Positions 50,548-58,419 of a stretch of 64,000 bases of DNA are shown piece after piece. Source of the DNA: Curtobacterium sp. PhB115 (GTDB lineage Bacteria > Actinomycetota > Actinomycetes > Actinomycetales > Microbacteriaceae); assembly GCF_003752025.1 (NCBI RefSeq), contig NZ_RJKR01000007.1:186001-250000 (forward strand), in the 5' to 3' direction. Numbering within the stretch: the first letter of the stretch is position 1; the number at the start of each line of letters is the position of its first letter. The position numbers were made by a program, and so were the translations under genes. The notes below the pieces were generated by a model. That model was given only the letters and a program-made list of their open reading frames with translations, was not told the origin of the DNA and ran no database searches.

Positions 50548-51144
50548 ATGGGTGAGCTTCTCGGGTACGCGCGGGTGTCGACAACCGATCAGGACGCGGC
50601 GCTGCAGCTCGATGCGTTGAATGCCGCCGGCTGCTACCGGGTGTGGGTCGACACAATGTCCGGATCGCTCGAGCACCGTCCGGAGCTCACCAAGATGCTC
50701 GATCAGCTCCGACCAGGCGACACTCTCGTCGTGTGGCGGCTCGACCGGCTCGGGCGATCCATCCGGCATCTGATCGACCAGCTGCAGGCGCTGGGGGAGC
50801 GGGGTGTCGGGTTCCGATCGTTGCAAGAGACGATAGACACAACCTCACCCGGCGGCCGGCTCGTGTTCCGTGTCTTCGCCGCTATGGCCGAGTTCGAACG
50901 GGATCTTATCCGAGAACGCACGCACGCCGGCCTCACGGCCGCTCGAGCTCGAGGGCGGAACGGCGGTCGGCCGCCTCGGCTGTCGGCCGATCAGGTACGA
51001 ACTGCCAGGCGCCTTTACGAGCAACAGGACATGACGGTCGCGCAGATCGGGGACGTTCTCGGAGTTAGTAGGACCACCGTGTACAGGGCACTCCGACGCG
51101 AGAGCGAACCAGTCGCGGGCCGACGTCGAAAGACGTCCGGCTGA
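50548..51144 (+). CDS. Solitary serine resolvase
   Basis: A 198-residue small serine recombinase closely similar to the transposon resolvase at 41945 (GYARVSTTDQDAALQLDALNAAG, VVWRLDRLGRS, C-terminal HTH MTVAQIGDVLGVSRTTVYRAL). No transposase or terminal repeat is found next to it, so it is probably the remnant of a related transposon. A TTCCGCTACGTTC word upstream (50528-50540) resembles the res half-sites of the intact element. Confidence 0.88.
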   Translation: MGELLGYARVSTTDQDAALQLDALNAAGCYRVWVDTMSGSLEHRPELTKMLDQLRPGDTLVVWRLDRLGRSIRHLIDQLQALGERGVGFRSLQETIDTTSPGGRLVFRVFAAMAEFERDLIRERTHAGLTAARARGRNGGRPPRLSADQVRTARRLYEQQDMTVAQIGDVLGVSRTTVYRALRRESEPVAGRRRKTSG

Positions 51145-51609
51145 GCGTCTGGCACCGCGCGGTCCTGCGACCGATGCGCACGGGGACGTTGCGACATGTC
51201 TAGAGCCAACATCAGATCTGTCGTGGAACCCCTGAACCGACCCCATGACTGCGGTTCTCAACGGCACTGGGGCCTGTGGCCTTGGGGCATCCGCCAGCAC
51301 CGCACCGTTCGGCAAGCATCGGGTAAGGGAGGAAGGTTTCCCCAAGGCGCACGCACGAATGGAGGCCGCCGGTAGTCGATGTCGATCGACAAGCCCACCA
51401 GCTCGCGGTGGCCGGCAAATCGCCGCGACGACGATTGAACACGGACGAGAGCGGCTACTCGCGGGTTCTCCCACCAAGTCCGGAACCTGAACGACCGTGC
51501 AACAGACGAGTGATCCAACCGATTGGGAGACGGGAGGTCACGTTAAGCCTCCGTAGGCGCACACTTGATCCGATGGCAAGTGACAGGGCGGACGGGACAG
51601 GAGTGTCGG
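51145..51609. other. Gene-free stretch after the solitary resolvase
   Basis: No convincing coding frame, RNA gene or strong hairpin is visible in these 465 bases. Base composition shifts from GC-rich to mixed towards its right end, where an AGGAG site introduces the next gene. It is probably scar DNA from a lost element. Confidence 0.5.
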
Positions 51610-52272
51610 GTGGATGAAGAAACGTGGGCGCGTCGGGATCGGATTGCTGCCGCACTCCGTGAGCGCCGCGCCGATCTTGCGAGCATGTATGAGATGGCGC
51701 ATTCACTACTCGATCATGGAAGCAACAAAGGCGGCGAAAGGGTGCGGGTTTCGCTCATTTGCCATGCTATGCGGGAAGTAATGGCCAAATCAGTACGAGC
51801 ACTTGCGCGATCAGCAAGCCCCCGCGTGACACCGACGTCTGGGGAGCAAGTGCAAAGGCTCCCCGCGCTCCTCACTGCACATCCCGACATGAATCTCGAG
51901 GGTGCCGCTCCCCAAATCGTCGTACCGCTCCCCGCTGCGCGTGCTTTTGATCGGCTCCTCAAGACCGCTGTACAGGAAACTGCGAGGAACCGCGGTGACG
52001 TAGCCTCACTCCTAACGGACGACGGTAACGAGGCTCACCCAGCTGTCGCCGCGTGGATCGAAACCAGCCGCTATTTCGTCAAATGGGCACACTTGCATGA
52101 CGACGATCTCGCACCCGAGGTCCTGCCCGACGATAATGAGTTGAAAGCGCGAATTGCAACCTATGAAGAGCTTATGGACGGCGTGCTGACGGAATTCTTC
52201 CAACTTCAGCGGTCAATTGCGGCACTGCTCAAGCAAATCAACGAAGGAACCGGTGACCTGCTCGATGTCTGA
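51610..52272 (+). CDS. Hypothetical protein, first gene of low-GC pair (possible defence operon)
   Basis: A 220-residue helical soluble protein from GTG 51610 (AGGAG seven bases upstream). The words ASMYEMAHSLLDHGSN and RVRVSLICHAMREVM resemble a family of uncharacterised proteins that accompany large helical proteins, but I cannot name it. Codon use is clearly less GC-rich than in the flanking chromosome. Its stop overlaps the start of the 954-residue protein by eight bases, so the two are co-translated. Confidence 0.6.
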   Translation: MDEETWARRDRIAAALRERRADLASMYEMAHSLLDHGSNKGGERVRVSLICHAMREVMAKSVRALARSASPRVTPTSGEQVQRLPALLTAHPDMNLEGAAPQIVVPLPAARAFDRLLKTAVQETARNRGDVASLLTDDGNEAHPAVAAWIETSRYFVKWAHLHDDDLAPEVLPDDNELKARIATYEELMDGVLTEFFQLQRSIAALLKQINEGTGDLLDV

Positions 52273-55129
52273 TACGCGACGACCCAGTGCTGAGCAAGTC
52301 AAGAACGTGCTCCTCAAAATCCCGACATTTCAGCTGCGACGAGTCTTCTATGAGGGCTTGACAAATCCGCAATGGGTGAGGCCCCTGCTGCAAGCGGGTG
52401 CATTTGCGTCTCCGCCTGAGCCGACTGTACTGGGCGACGGGCTCACCCGTGACGTATTTTGGCCCGAAGTAACATACTTAATCAACATGGCGCCCCATGT
52501 GCCATCGGACGTTGTCGACGTGTTGCTTACTCTCCAATGGAGTAACAACCCATGGGTGCGAAGGGCTGCTATCGAGATCGGCACTGTTGTACCCGCCGAT
52601 CAAGGTGCCCGTTTGATACCGATGTTGAAACAGTGGAGAACTGGTGGAGGTTTCGGATGGCGCACAGATCCGCGATACCTAGTCAGCTTTGCTGTGAGGC
52701 TTCTCGAAGGTGATGAAGATGTTCTCGGTCGCTGGCTAGCGAACGAACTCTTCAATCCGAAACCAGAAGGCGAGGGGTACGCACGCAAGCCCACAGCAGG
52801 TCTCGATGACTACTGGTATCAGCAAGAGCTTCCGCGGGTGGTAGAAGCTCTTCGAGTTAATTCTTTCAAGGCTGTCACAGGATGGTTGCGCAACTGGATC
52901 GACGCTCTACCCTCGTATGGAAGTAATGAATTTAGTGCCGCTGAACGATCTTCGATTGCGGATCTGAGTACAGGGGAACATCCTGACCCTAAGCACTCCC
53001 TGATCGACACGGTTAGAGATCTCGCGCTAGCGGGCGTTTCTATCGACACTCCAAGTGCTGCTGATTACTTGGTCGGAAGAAAACGTCAGCTCCTCCATAA
53101 AGTTGCACTGTTTGTGGTCGCAGAGTCGCTACGGAGGGAAACCCAACTGCAGTCTCACGATCAACAACTGATCCAAGTTGCAAAGCGCCTCCTCGCCGAT
53201 TCGACGTCCTATGATGACAATATGCGGATCGAGTACGCGGAGCTTGCCAGAGCGACAGTATTAGTCGACCCGGGGGCGTCCGTTCTGCTCAAAGAGTTCA
53301 TTCGGGAAGGGCACCTTGATGATCTGCGCTGGATGATTGAAGGCTTGCCACGCAACGGAGAGTCAGATGATGATTTTGCGATAGAGGTGGCTGATCATGC
53401 CAGTAGGTCAAAGCACCGGTGGCTATCCGCGATTGGCGATGAGGCCCTGCCGCCGGAGCTGCAAGACGAGCTGAAAGCTCTATGCTCACGGTGGGGCGAC
53501 ATCAAGGACCCTTTGGAGCGGCCGGACAAGGTGAGCAGCTGGGTAGGACCTAGCGCTTTCAGTGATCCGACTGATCTGGAACAAATGACTCCTGTCGAAC
53601 TCGTCGAGCAGCTCGCCAGCTTGCACTATGTTGGCGACGGTTGGGGCCCCGAACCATCTCACGAGGGTCAAGGGCGTGTTCTTGCCGCTCTTCTTACAAC
53701 CAAGCCTTTCGCTGTCTCCGGTGTTGGGAATTTGGTTGGACGTTTGAGGCCGACATATGTCCGGGCGATACTCCAGGGCTGGACGGCGGCGTTGAAAGCA
53801 GATGTTGAGCTCGATTGGCCGGAAGTCGTCCAATTGGTGAGCGACACGCTGACCCACCCCGAAGCGTCTGATTTTCCATCCGAAGGGGACGGCTTCGATG
53901 ACGATGCCTCATTCTTGCCAGCAAAGACCGCGGCACTTCGACTGCTTGAAAGTCTCTTGCGCGTTCGGATGAACGCGCAAGTTCCTGATGGCAGCCTGCC
54001 GTCATTCGCTTCGTCGCTTTTGAAGCATGGCAGGGATGCGTCTGCTTGGAGTGAGTATGACTCTTACCAGCACGATGAGGCGAGCTGGAGCCCACTGAAC
54101 CTATCGTTGAATTGGCGCTGGCCTATCTACGTGAGGGCGCTGGTAATCCTTGCGGTCCGCGATGGTGGCAACCCCTGGCGAGCTGCAGCGCTTGAAGAAC
54201 TGGATAAGGAGCTGGAGTGCAAAGACAGTCACGGCGCGGTGTGGGCCGTCGTTGGCGAGCACTTGGGGCAGCTGCTGTCCACTTGCTCCGAGTGGTTAGA
54301 GCCGCGTATGGAGAGATTTTTTGGAGGAGCGGCTGGGGTCACTACTCAACAGCAATGTGCCGTGACCACTGCGATGGCGATACATCACTACCATCCGCGC
54401 TTGTACAGCCTGCTGAGAGAGCCCTTGCTCGCGGCTCTTGCTCTGGGGAATGAAGTCCGGGCGGGTTGGGGCACGGCGGCGGAGGCGCAGGCTAGAATTG
54501 GCCAGTGGGCAATTAGTGGCCTTATTTACGAGGACATCGAGCCCGACGATCCTCTTGTAATGGCGTTTTTCAATGGGGCTGACGCGCAGGTTCGAGGTGC
54601 CGCGATGAGTAATGTAGCGTGGTCTTTTGCTCAAACCAAGTCCGTCGATGCGGGTATTGCAGCGCGTTTCGGCCAGTTATGGGATGAGCGCATTGCACAT
54701 GTCAGAGAATCTCCTGGAGATGCCGCGGAACTCAGAGGAATTTTCTGGCTGGTGAAATCTGTTGCATATGATGCCCCCTGGTGGCTCCCTCGTCTGCGGG
54801 AGGCATTGGAATTCGAGTCCGACATCAAGGCTGACCGGTACCTGCTCGGCCGCGAGTTGGCTCAAGCTTCTGTGGTTGACCCTGAGAACAGTTTGGCGGT
54901 ACTTGAGCTGCTTCTCGAGTCCGTAGACGGTGGAATGCTCGAGTATGACCTAAGTCGGCATGCTGTTCCGATCGTAATTGCTAACGCTCTTCAATCGGCG
55001 AGTGAGTCGGTGGCCAGAGCGGGTCGTTCGTACATGAATGTGCTGGGCGCGAGGGGCTACCTAAGTTTAGAGAGTGAAGTACGGGACGTCGTCAGTGGGG
55101 TAATAACCCCCGATCAAGTTGAGGAGTGA
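52265..55129 (+). CDS. Large solenoid-like protein, second gene of low-GC pair
   Basis: A 954-residue soluble, mostly helical protein with regularly spaced Leu/Trp helices as in HEAT/ARM-type solenoids. The N-terminus reads FYEGLTNPQWVRPLLQAGAF then PPEP and WPEVTYL, a pattern I associate with large uncharacterised proteins of mobile and defence islands. There is no visible P-loop, nuclease or protease motif. DNA composition is low-GC over the whole gene, a sign of recent transfer. With the preceding 220-residue protein it forms the most likely defence-type cassette of the window; this is inferred from context. Confidence 0.6.
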   Translation: MSDTRRPSAEQVKNVLLKIPTFQLRRVFYEGLTNPQWVRPLLQAGAFASPPEPTVLGDGLTRDVFWPEVTYLINMAPHVPSDVVDVLLTLQWSNNPWVRRAAIEIGTVVPADQGARLIPMLKQWRTGGGFGWRTDPRYLVSFAVRLLEGDEDVLGRWLANELFNPKPEGEGYARKPTAGLDDYWYQQELPRVVEALRVNSFKAVTGWLRNWIDALPSYGSNEFSAAERSSIADLSTGEHPDPKHSLIDTVRDLALAGVSIDTPSAADYLVGRKRQLLHKVALFVVAESLRRETQLQSHDQQLIQVAKRLLADSTSYDDNMRIEYAELARATVLVDPGASVLLKEFIREGHLDDLRWMIEGLPRNGESDDDFAIEVADHASRSKHRWLSAIGDEALPPELQDELKALCSRWGDIKDPLERPDKVSSWVGPSAFSDPTDLEQMTPVELVEQLASLHYVGDGWGPEPSHEGQGRVLAALLTTKPFAVSGVGNLVGRLRPTYVRAILQGWTAALKADVELDWPEVVQLVSDTLTHPEASDFPSEGDGFDDDASFLPAKTAALRLLESLLRVRMNAQVPDGSLPSFASSLLKHGRDASAWSEYDSYQHDEASWSPLNLSLNWRWPIYVRALVILAVRDGGNPWRAAALEELDKELECKDSHGAVWAVVGEHLGQLLSTCSEWLEPRMERFFGGAAGVTTQQQCAVTTAMAIHHYHPRLYSLLREPLLAALALGNEVRAGWGTAAEAQARIGQWAISGLIYEDIEPDDPLVMAFFNGADAQVRGAAMSNVAWSFAQTKSVDAGIAARFGQLWDERIAHVRESPGDAAELRGIFWLVKSVAYDAPWWLPRLREALEFESDIKADRYLLGRELAQASVVDPENSLAVLELLLESVDGGMLEYDLSRHAVPIVIANALQSASESVARAGRSYMNVLGARGYLSLESEVRDVVSGVITPDQVEE

Positions 55130-55420
55130 GATAGAGGCTGTTGGTGCCGTCCTAGGTTTCCTGCGGTGCGTGGTTTGGCCTTCGTGGTTGTAAGCACCTT
55201 CTCTCGCAGCGTGGGCGTACATGGCCCCTCTAATACCTTCGCTGTTTGAAGAATCTCGGCGAACCGCGGCCACCGTGGACCCCGCGGCGAGGGGGCAGCC
55301 TTCTTCCTTGTCCCTTCAGCGCCTGGTCGTGCATCCCGGAGCCACCATCATCGTGGGTCCGGAGCTCTCGTGAACCGAACTGTCCGGTTTAACCTGACAT
55401 AAGAGCGCCGTATCGGCGTG

Positions 55421-55463
55421 AACGAAGCAGCCGGCCACCCCGAGGGTGGCCGGCTGCTTCGTT
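55421..55463 (-). terminator. Strong 20-bp-stem terminator
   Basis: The left arm starts AACGAAGCAGCCGGCC and the right arm ends GGCCGGCTGCTTCGTT: 20 perfect pairs with the loop CGA. It follows the reverse-strand gene remnant at 55476 and would have ended that gene. Confidence 0.8.
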
Positions 55464-55475
55464 GGGGGAGCGGCG

Positions 55476-55562
55476 TCAGAGGGCGGCGTCGTACGCGTCG
55501 CGTACGGCCTGGCTCATGCGGGAGGAGACCTCGTGGCCGTTCGCCTTGATTGAAGAACTCAC
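55476..55562 (-). pseudogene. 3' remnant of a lost chromosomal gene
   Basis: The last 28 codons of a reverse-strand frame read IKANGHEVSSRMSQAVRDAY and end DAAL-stop 13 bases before a perfect terminator. The coding style is typical of the high-GC chromosome, unlike the DNA on both sides. Upstream codons quickly meet a stop. It is likely the stump of a host gene cut by the island. I cannot name the gene. Confidence 0.45.
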
Positions 55563-55834
55563 GGCTCACGGAAGTATCTGGTTCGAGCAGCGGACCTCTT
55601 GAAATAGCAAAAGGGCGAGTAGTTATCCACGGTGAGAGGGGCAAGGTGGCCGTTGCATAGAACGTGGCCGACTCACTTCTCCGGCGCCGGCGAGCTGCGG
55701 TTAGTCGGTGAGGTTGGCGCGTTCCTCGTTGAGCAGCAAAGACCTTGTCATCATCCGTCGTCCGCGGTCGCGCTCTAAGAAGCTCCAGTGAGGAAGTTGA
55801 GCGCGGCACCGCACTGCACCGGACCGCACGGCTC

Positions 55835-55859
55835 GGCACGGCACGGCACGGCACGGCAC
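55835..55859. repeat. Pentamer repeat (GGCAC)x5
   Basis: Five uninterrupted copies of GGCAC, preceded by degenerate copies (GGCACCGCACTGCACC). It is simple-sequence DNA with no visible gene. Confidence 0.8.
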
Positions 55860-55876
55860 TCGAGCTGCAGTGGATT

Positions 55877-55893
55877 CCTGCATTAAACGCAGG
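55877..55893. other. Candidate recombination core site 2 (palindrome)
   Basis: CCTGCA-TTAAA-CGCAGG differs from the site before the integrase (13721) at two of 17 positions. It lies 42.2 kb away, near the right edge of the island. Confidence 0.4.
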
Positions 55894-56009
55894 ATCCCCT
55901 TGCTCGCGAGCATGCCGCTGTCGCGCCGAGCTGGTTTCCAGGTTTCACCTAGTGGACAGATTCTGGGGCTGATCAGGTTAAACACTGCGGCACAAGCGGT
56001 GCCGGAGTC

Positions 56010-56026
56010 GTTGCACTAGATGCAAC
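56010..56026. other. Candidate recombination core site 3 (palindrome)
   Basis: GTTGCA-CTAGA-TGCAAC has the same 6-5-6 layout and TGCA arms as the sites at 13721 and 55877. It lies 63 bases before the first gene of the right-hand chromosome, so it may be the host-side attachment sequence. Confidence 0.4.
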
Positions 56027-56088
56027 TCACGATGTTTAAGCGCCGATAATGCATATTATGTCAACTCAGACTGAGACAGGAGCTCCTC

Positions 56089-56682
56089 GTGCGTGACCTC
56101 GTGTTGAAGATGTCGATGTCGTTGGACGGCTACGTGGCAGGTCGCCGTGCAGAATCCGACTGGATGTTCCGCGGCGGGAGTCCCGACTCGATGGCCTGGG
56201 TGCGCGACATCGTCGCCGGTGCCGGAGTCCACGCGTTCGGCCGGAAGACCTTCGAGACGATCTCAGGTTTCTGGCCCACGGCGCCCGGACCGATCGCTTC
56301 GCCGATGAACACGATCCCGAAGGTCGTGTTCACGACGCAGGGCGACTTCGATCCGCGCACGATGCCCGTCGCGGACCCCGACTCCCCCGCTGTGGCGACC
56401 TGGACCGGTGCCCGGGTCGCCTCCGGCCCACTGGATGCCGAGGTCGCCGCGCTCAAGGACGAACCGGGCGGGTACGTGCTCGCGCAGGGTGGCACGGACT
56501 TCGGGCGGAGTCTGGTCCGGGCTGGTCTGGTGGACGAGTACCGGCTCGCCGTGTTGCCCGTACTGCTCGGCTCCGGCGACGGGGTGTTCACGGAACTGCG
56601 CGACGAGCTCGACCTCGAGCTGGTCAGTGCCACGGCGTTCACGGGCGGCGCGCTCGGGTTGGTGTACCGGCCGAAGCGCTGA
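56089..56682 (+). CDS. Dihydrofolate reductase family protein (RibD C-terminal type)
   Basis: A 197-residue protein: LKMSMSLDGYVAGRRAESDWMF at the start, AFGRKTFE in the middle and GGYVLAQGGTDFGRSLV plus VDEYRLAVLPVLLGSG in the second half. This is the YyaP/RibD-C class often annotated as DHFR-like, with unknown substrate. GTG 56089 has GGAGCTCC upstream. It is the first chromosomal gene right of the island. Confidence 0.85.
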   Translation: MRDLVLKMSMSLDGYVAGRRAESDWMFRGGSPDSMAWVRDIVAGAGVHAFGRKTFETISGFWPTAPGPIASPMNTIPKVVFTTQGDFDPRTMPVADPDSPAVATWTGARVASGPLDAEVAALKDEPGGYVLAQGGTDFGRSLVRAGLVDEYRLAVLPVLLGSGDGVFTELRDELDLELVSATAFTGGALGLVYRPKR

Positions 56683-56724
56683 CACCGCGACCGAGCAGGG
56701 TCGGCGAGCCGCCGGATGGATCCA

Positions 56725-56775
56725 GTGAGCAGGAGACGTCGGGTCCGAATACTCGACCCGACGTCTTCTGCTCAC
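56725..56775. terminator. Hairpin of the GTGAGCAG family, copy 3
   Basis: Arms start GTGAGCAGGAGACGTCGGGT and end GACGTCTTCTGCTCAC around a short loop. It lies between the ends of the convergent DHFR-like and SDR genes and could terminate both. Same outer arms as the copies at 9155 and 9511. Confidence 0.72.
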
Positions 56776-56801
56776 TCGGAAGCTCGAGGACGGCCCGCGG
56801 C

Positions 56802-57482
56802 TCAGTACTCGATGCGGCCGTCCCGGTTGTGGAACTCCCCCGTCGGGCCGTCGGTGTCGATCGTGGCGAGCGCGACCGTGGCGTCGGTGCCCTCGGTGAT
56901 GGTCTGGTGCCCGCCGAAGCCGTTGAACTCCGTCGCGGTGTAGCCCGGGTCGCTCGCGTTGACCCGGAACCCCGGCAGGTTCTTGGCGTACTGCACGGTC
57001 AGTGCGATGACGGCGGCCTTCGATGCCGCGTACGGGATCGCCGGCACGGGGTACTCGTCGTGCCCGGGGGTCGAGAGCCACCGTGCGAACCCGACGCCCG
57101 AGGCGACGTTCACGATCACGGGCGCGGCCGAGCGGCGCAGGAGGGGCAGCGCTGCCTGGGTCACGCGGACGAAGCCGGTGACGTTGGTGTCGAGGACGGC
57201 GGCCATCGCGCTCGCGTCCAGGTCGTCGACGCCGAAGGAGGTGCCGAGGATCCCGGCGTTGTTCACGAGGACGTCGAGCGACGGGATCTCCGCGATCGCG
57301 GCGTCGATGCTCGCCTGATCGGTCACGTCCAGGCGCACCACGTGGGCGCCGAGTGCGCGGGCGTCGTCGCCGGTCGCGGGATCGCGCATCCCGGCGTACA
57401 CGGTGTGGCCGGCGGCGACCAGGCGACGGACGGTCTCGAGTCCGAGACTGCGGTTGGCTCCGGTGATGAGTGTCGTTGTCAT
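56802..57482 (-). CDS. SDR-family oxidoreductase
   Basis: A 226-residue classical SDR: TGANRSLGLETVR (nucleotide loop), NNAGILG, VNVASG with the catalytic Ser, and IPYAASKAA (Tyr-x3-Lys). NADP use is likely from GMRDP. ATG 57482 is preferred over the upstream GTG. It is divergent from an XRE/MmyB-type regulator with a 103-base gap, a common pair in which the regulator controls the reductase. Confidence 0.88.
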   Translation of the reverse strand: MTTTLITGANRSLGLETVRRLVAAGHTVYAGMRDPATGDDARALGAHVVRLDVTDQASIDAAIAEIPSLDVLVNNAGILGTSFGVDDLDASAMAAVLDTNVTGFVRVTQAALPLLRRSAAPVIVNVASGVGFARWLSTPGHDEYPVPAIPYAASKAAVIALTVQYAKNLPGFRVNASDPGYTATEFNGFGGHQTITEGTDATVALATIDTDGPTGEFHNRDGRIEY

Positions 57483-57585
57483 GCCCACCACTCTCCGCCC
57501 GGGTGGCTGACTCCCCCAGGCACGGTGCGACGGTGGGACCGGCAGTACCAGGACCGACGGGAGGCGCGGGGCCAGGATGGTGCGT

Positions 57586-58419
57586 ATGAGCGAGTTCGCG
57601 AACGTGTTGCGTTCCTGGCGTGACCGGGTGCGTCCGGAAGAGGTCGGCTTGCCGGCGGGGCCGGGCCGGCGGACGCCGGGTCTCCGGCGTGAGGAGCTGG
57701 CGGCGCTGGCGCAGGTGAGTGTCGACTACATCGTGCGGCTCGAGCAGGGCCGGGCGACGAACCCGTCACCGCAGCTGCTCGCCTCGTTGGCGACGGCGCT
57801 CCGCCTGACCGCCGAGGAGCGGGACCACCTGTGCCGGGTCGCCGGCGTTGCTCCGCCGTCCCGGCAGGTCGTGCCGCGGCACATCACTCCGGGGGTGCAG
57901 CGCCTGGTCGACCGCTTGGGTGACGTCCCGCTCGCGGTCTTCACGGCGACCCACGACATCGTGCTCTGGAACGACCTGTGGGCCGCGCTGAACGGTGACC
58001 CTTCGCGGTACGTCGGGCTCGAGCGCAACCTCGTCTGGCGGCACTTCATGCACGCGCACGACGGCGTGGAGTGGGACGCCGAGCACCAGGAGGAGTTCTC
58101 CAGCGACCTCGCCGCCGACCTGCGGCAGGCGTCCGGCCGGTACCCCGCCGACCGTGAGCTTGCGGAGCTCGTCGTCCGACTGCGCCGGGAGTCCCCCGAG
58201 TTCGAGCGTCGATGGGACACCGGACGCATCGCCGAGCACCGGGCGAGCCGCAAGCACGTGCACACCCCGGTCGGCCCGATCGAGATCGACTGCGACGTCC
58301 TGACGGTGCCGGGCGGCGACCTGCGGATCGTCGTCTACACCGCGGTGCCCGGCACCGAGGACGCCGCGAAGCTCGACCTGCTCCGCGTCACCGGTCTGCA
58401 GGAGCTCACGCCGCGGTGA
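57586..58419 (+). CDS. XRE/MmyB-type transcriptional regulator
   Basis: A 277-residue regulator. The HTH is TPGLRREELAALAQVSVDYIVRLEQGR with NPSPQLLASLATAL. The C-terminal part (FTATHDIVLWNDLWAAL, RNLVWRHF, HAHDGVEWDAE) is the MmyB-like ligand-binding region that binds fatty-acid-like molecules. ATG 57586 has AGGA upstream. It is divergent from the SDR gene and probably controls it. Confidence 0.88.
   Translation: MSEFANVLRSWRDRVRPEEVGLPAGPGRRTPGLRREELAALAQVSVDYIVRLEQGRATNPSPQLLASLATALRLTAEERDHLCRVAGVAPPSRQVVPRHITPGVQRLVDRLGDVPLAVFTATHDIVLWNDLWAALNGDPSRYVGLERNLVWRHFMHAHDGVEWDAEHQEEFSSDLAADLRQASGRYPADRELAELVVRLRRESPEFERRWDTGRIAEHRASRKHVHTPVGPIEIDCDVLTVPGGDLRIVVYTAVPGTEDAAKLDLLRVTGLQELTPR

Larger units (their letters stand above)
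9671..56026. mobile_element. Accessory genomic island (composite, limits approximate)
   Basis: Between the last ordinary chromosomal gene on the left and the DHFR-like gene on the right, nearly every gene is a recombinase, a metal/metalloid/fluoride resistance gene or an orphan. There are lower-GC patches (9.7-10.8 and 51.6-55.1 kb), a broken host gene stump at 55476 and palindromic 17-mers near 13.7 and 55.9-56.0 kb. It probably formed by several insertions. No tRNA is seen at either edge. Confidence 0.65.
55130..56088. other. Gene-free right margin of the island
   Basis: These 959 bases hold no full gene. They contain a long terminator (55421), the last codons of a broken reverse-strand gene (55476), a lone DnaA-box-like TTATCCACG near 55621, a pentamer repeat (55835) and two TGCA-armed palindromes (55877, 56010). 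The mixture looks like successive insertions and deletions at an integration boundary. Confidence 0.6.

Noticed and set aside
55615..55630. Replication origin suggested by a TTATCCACG DnaA-box-like word
   Set aside because: A single box without a cluster, AT-rich unwinding region or replication gene nearby is not evidence for an origin.
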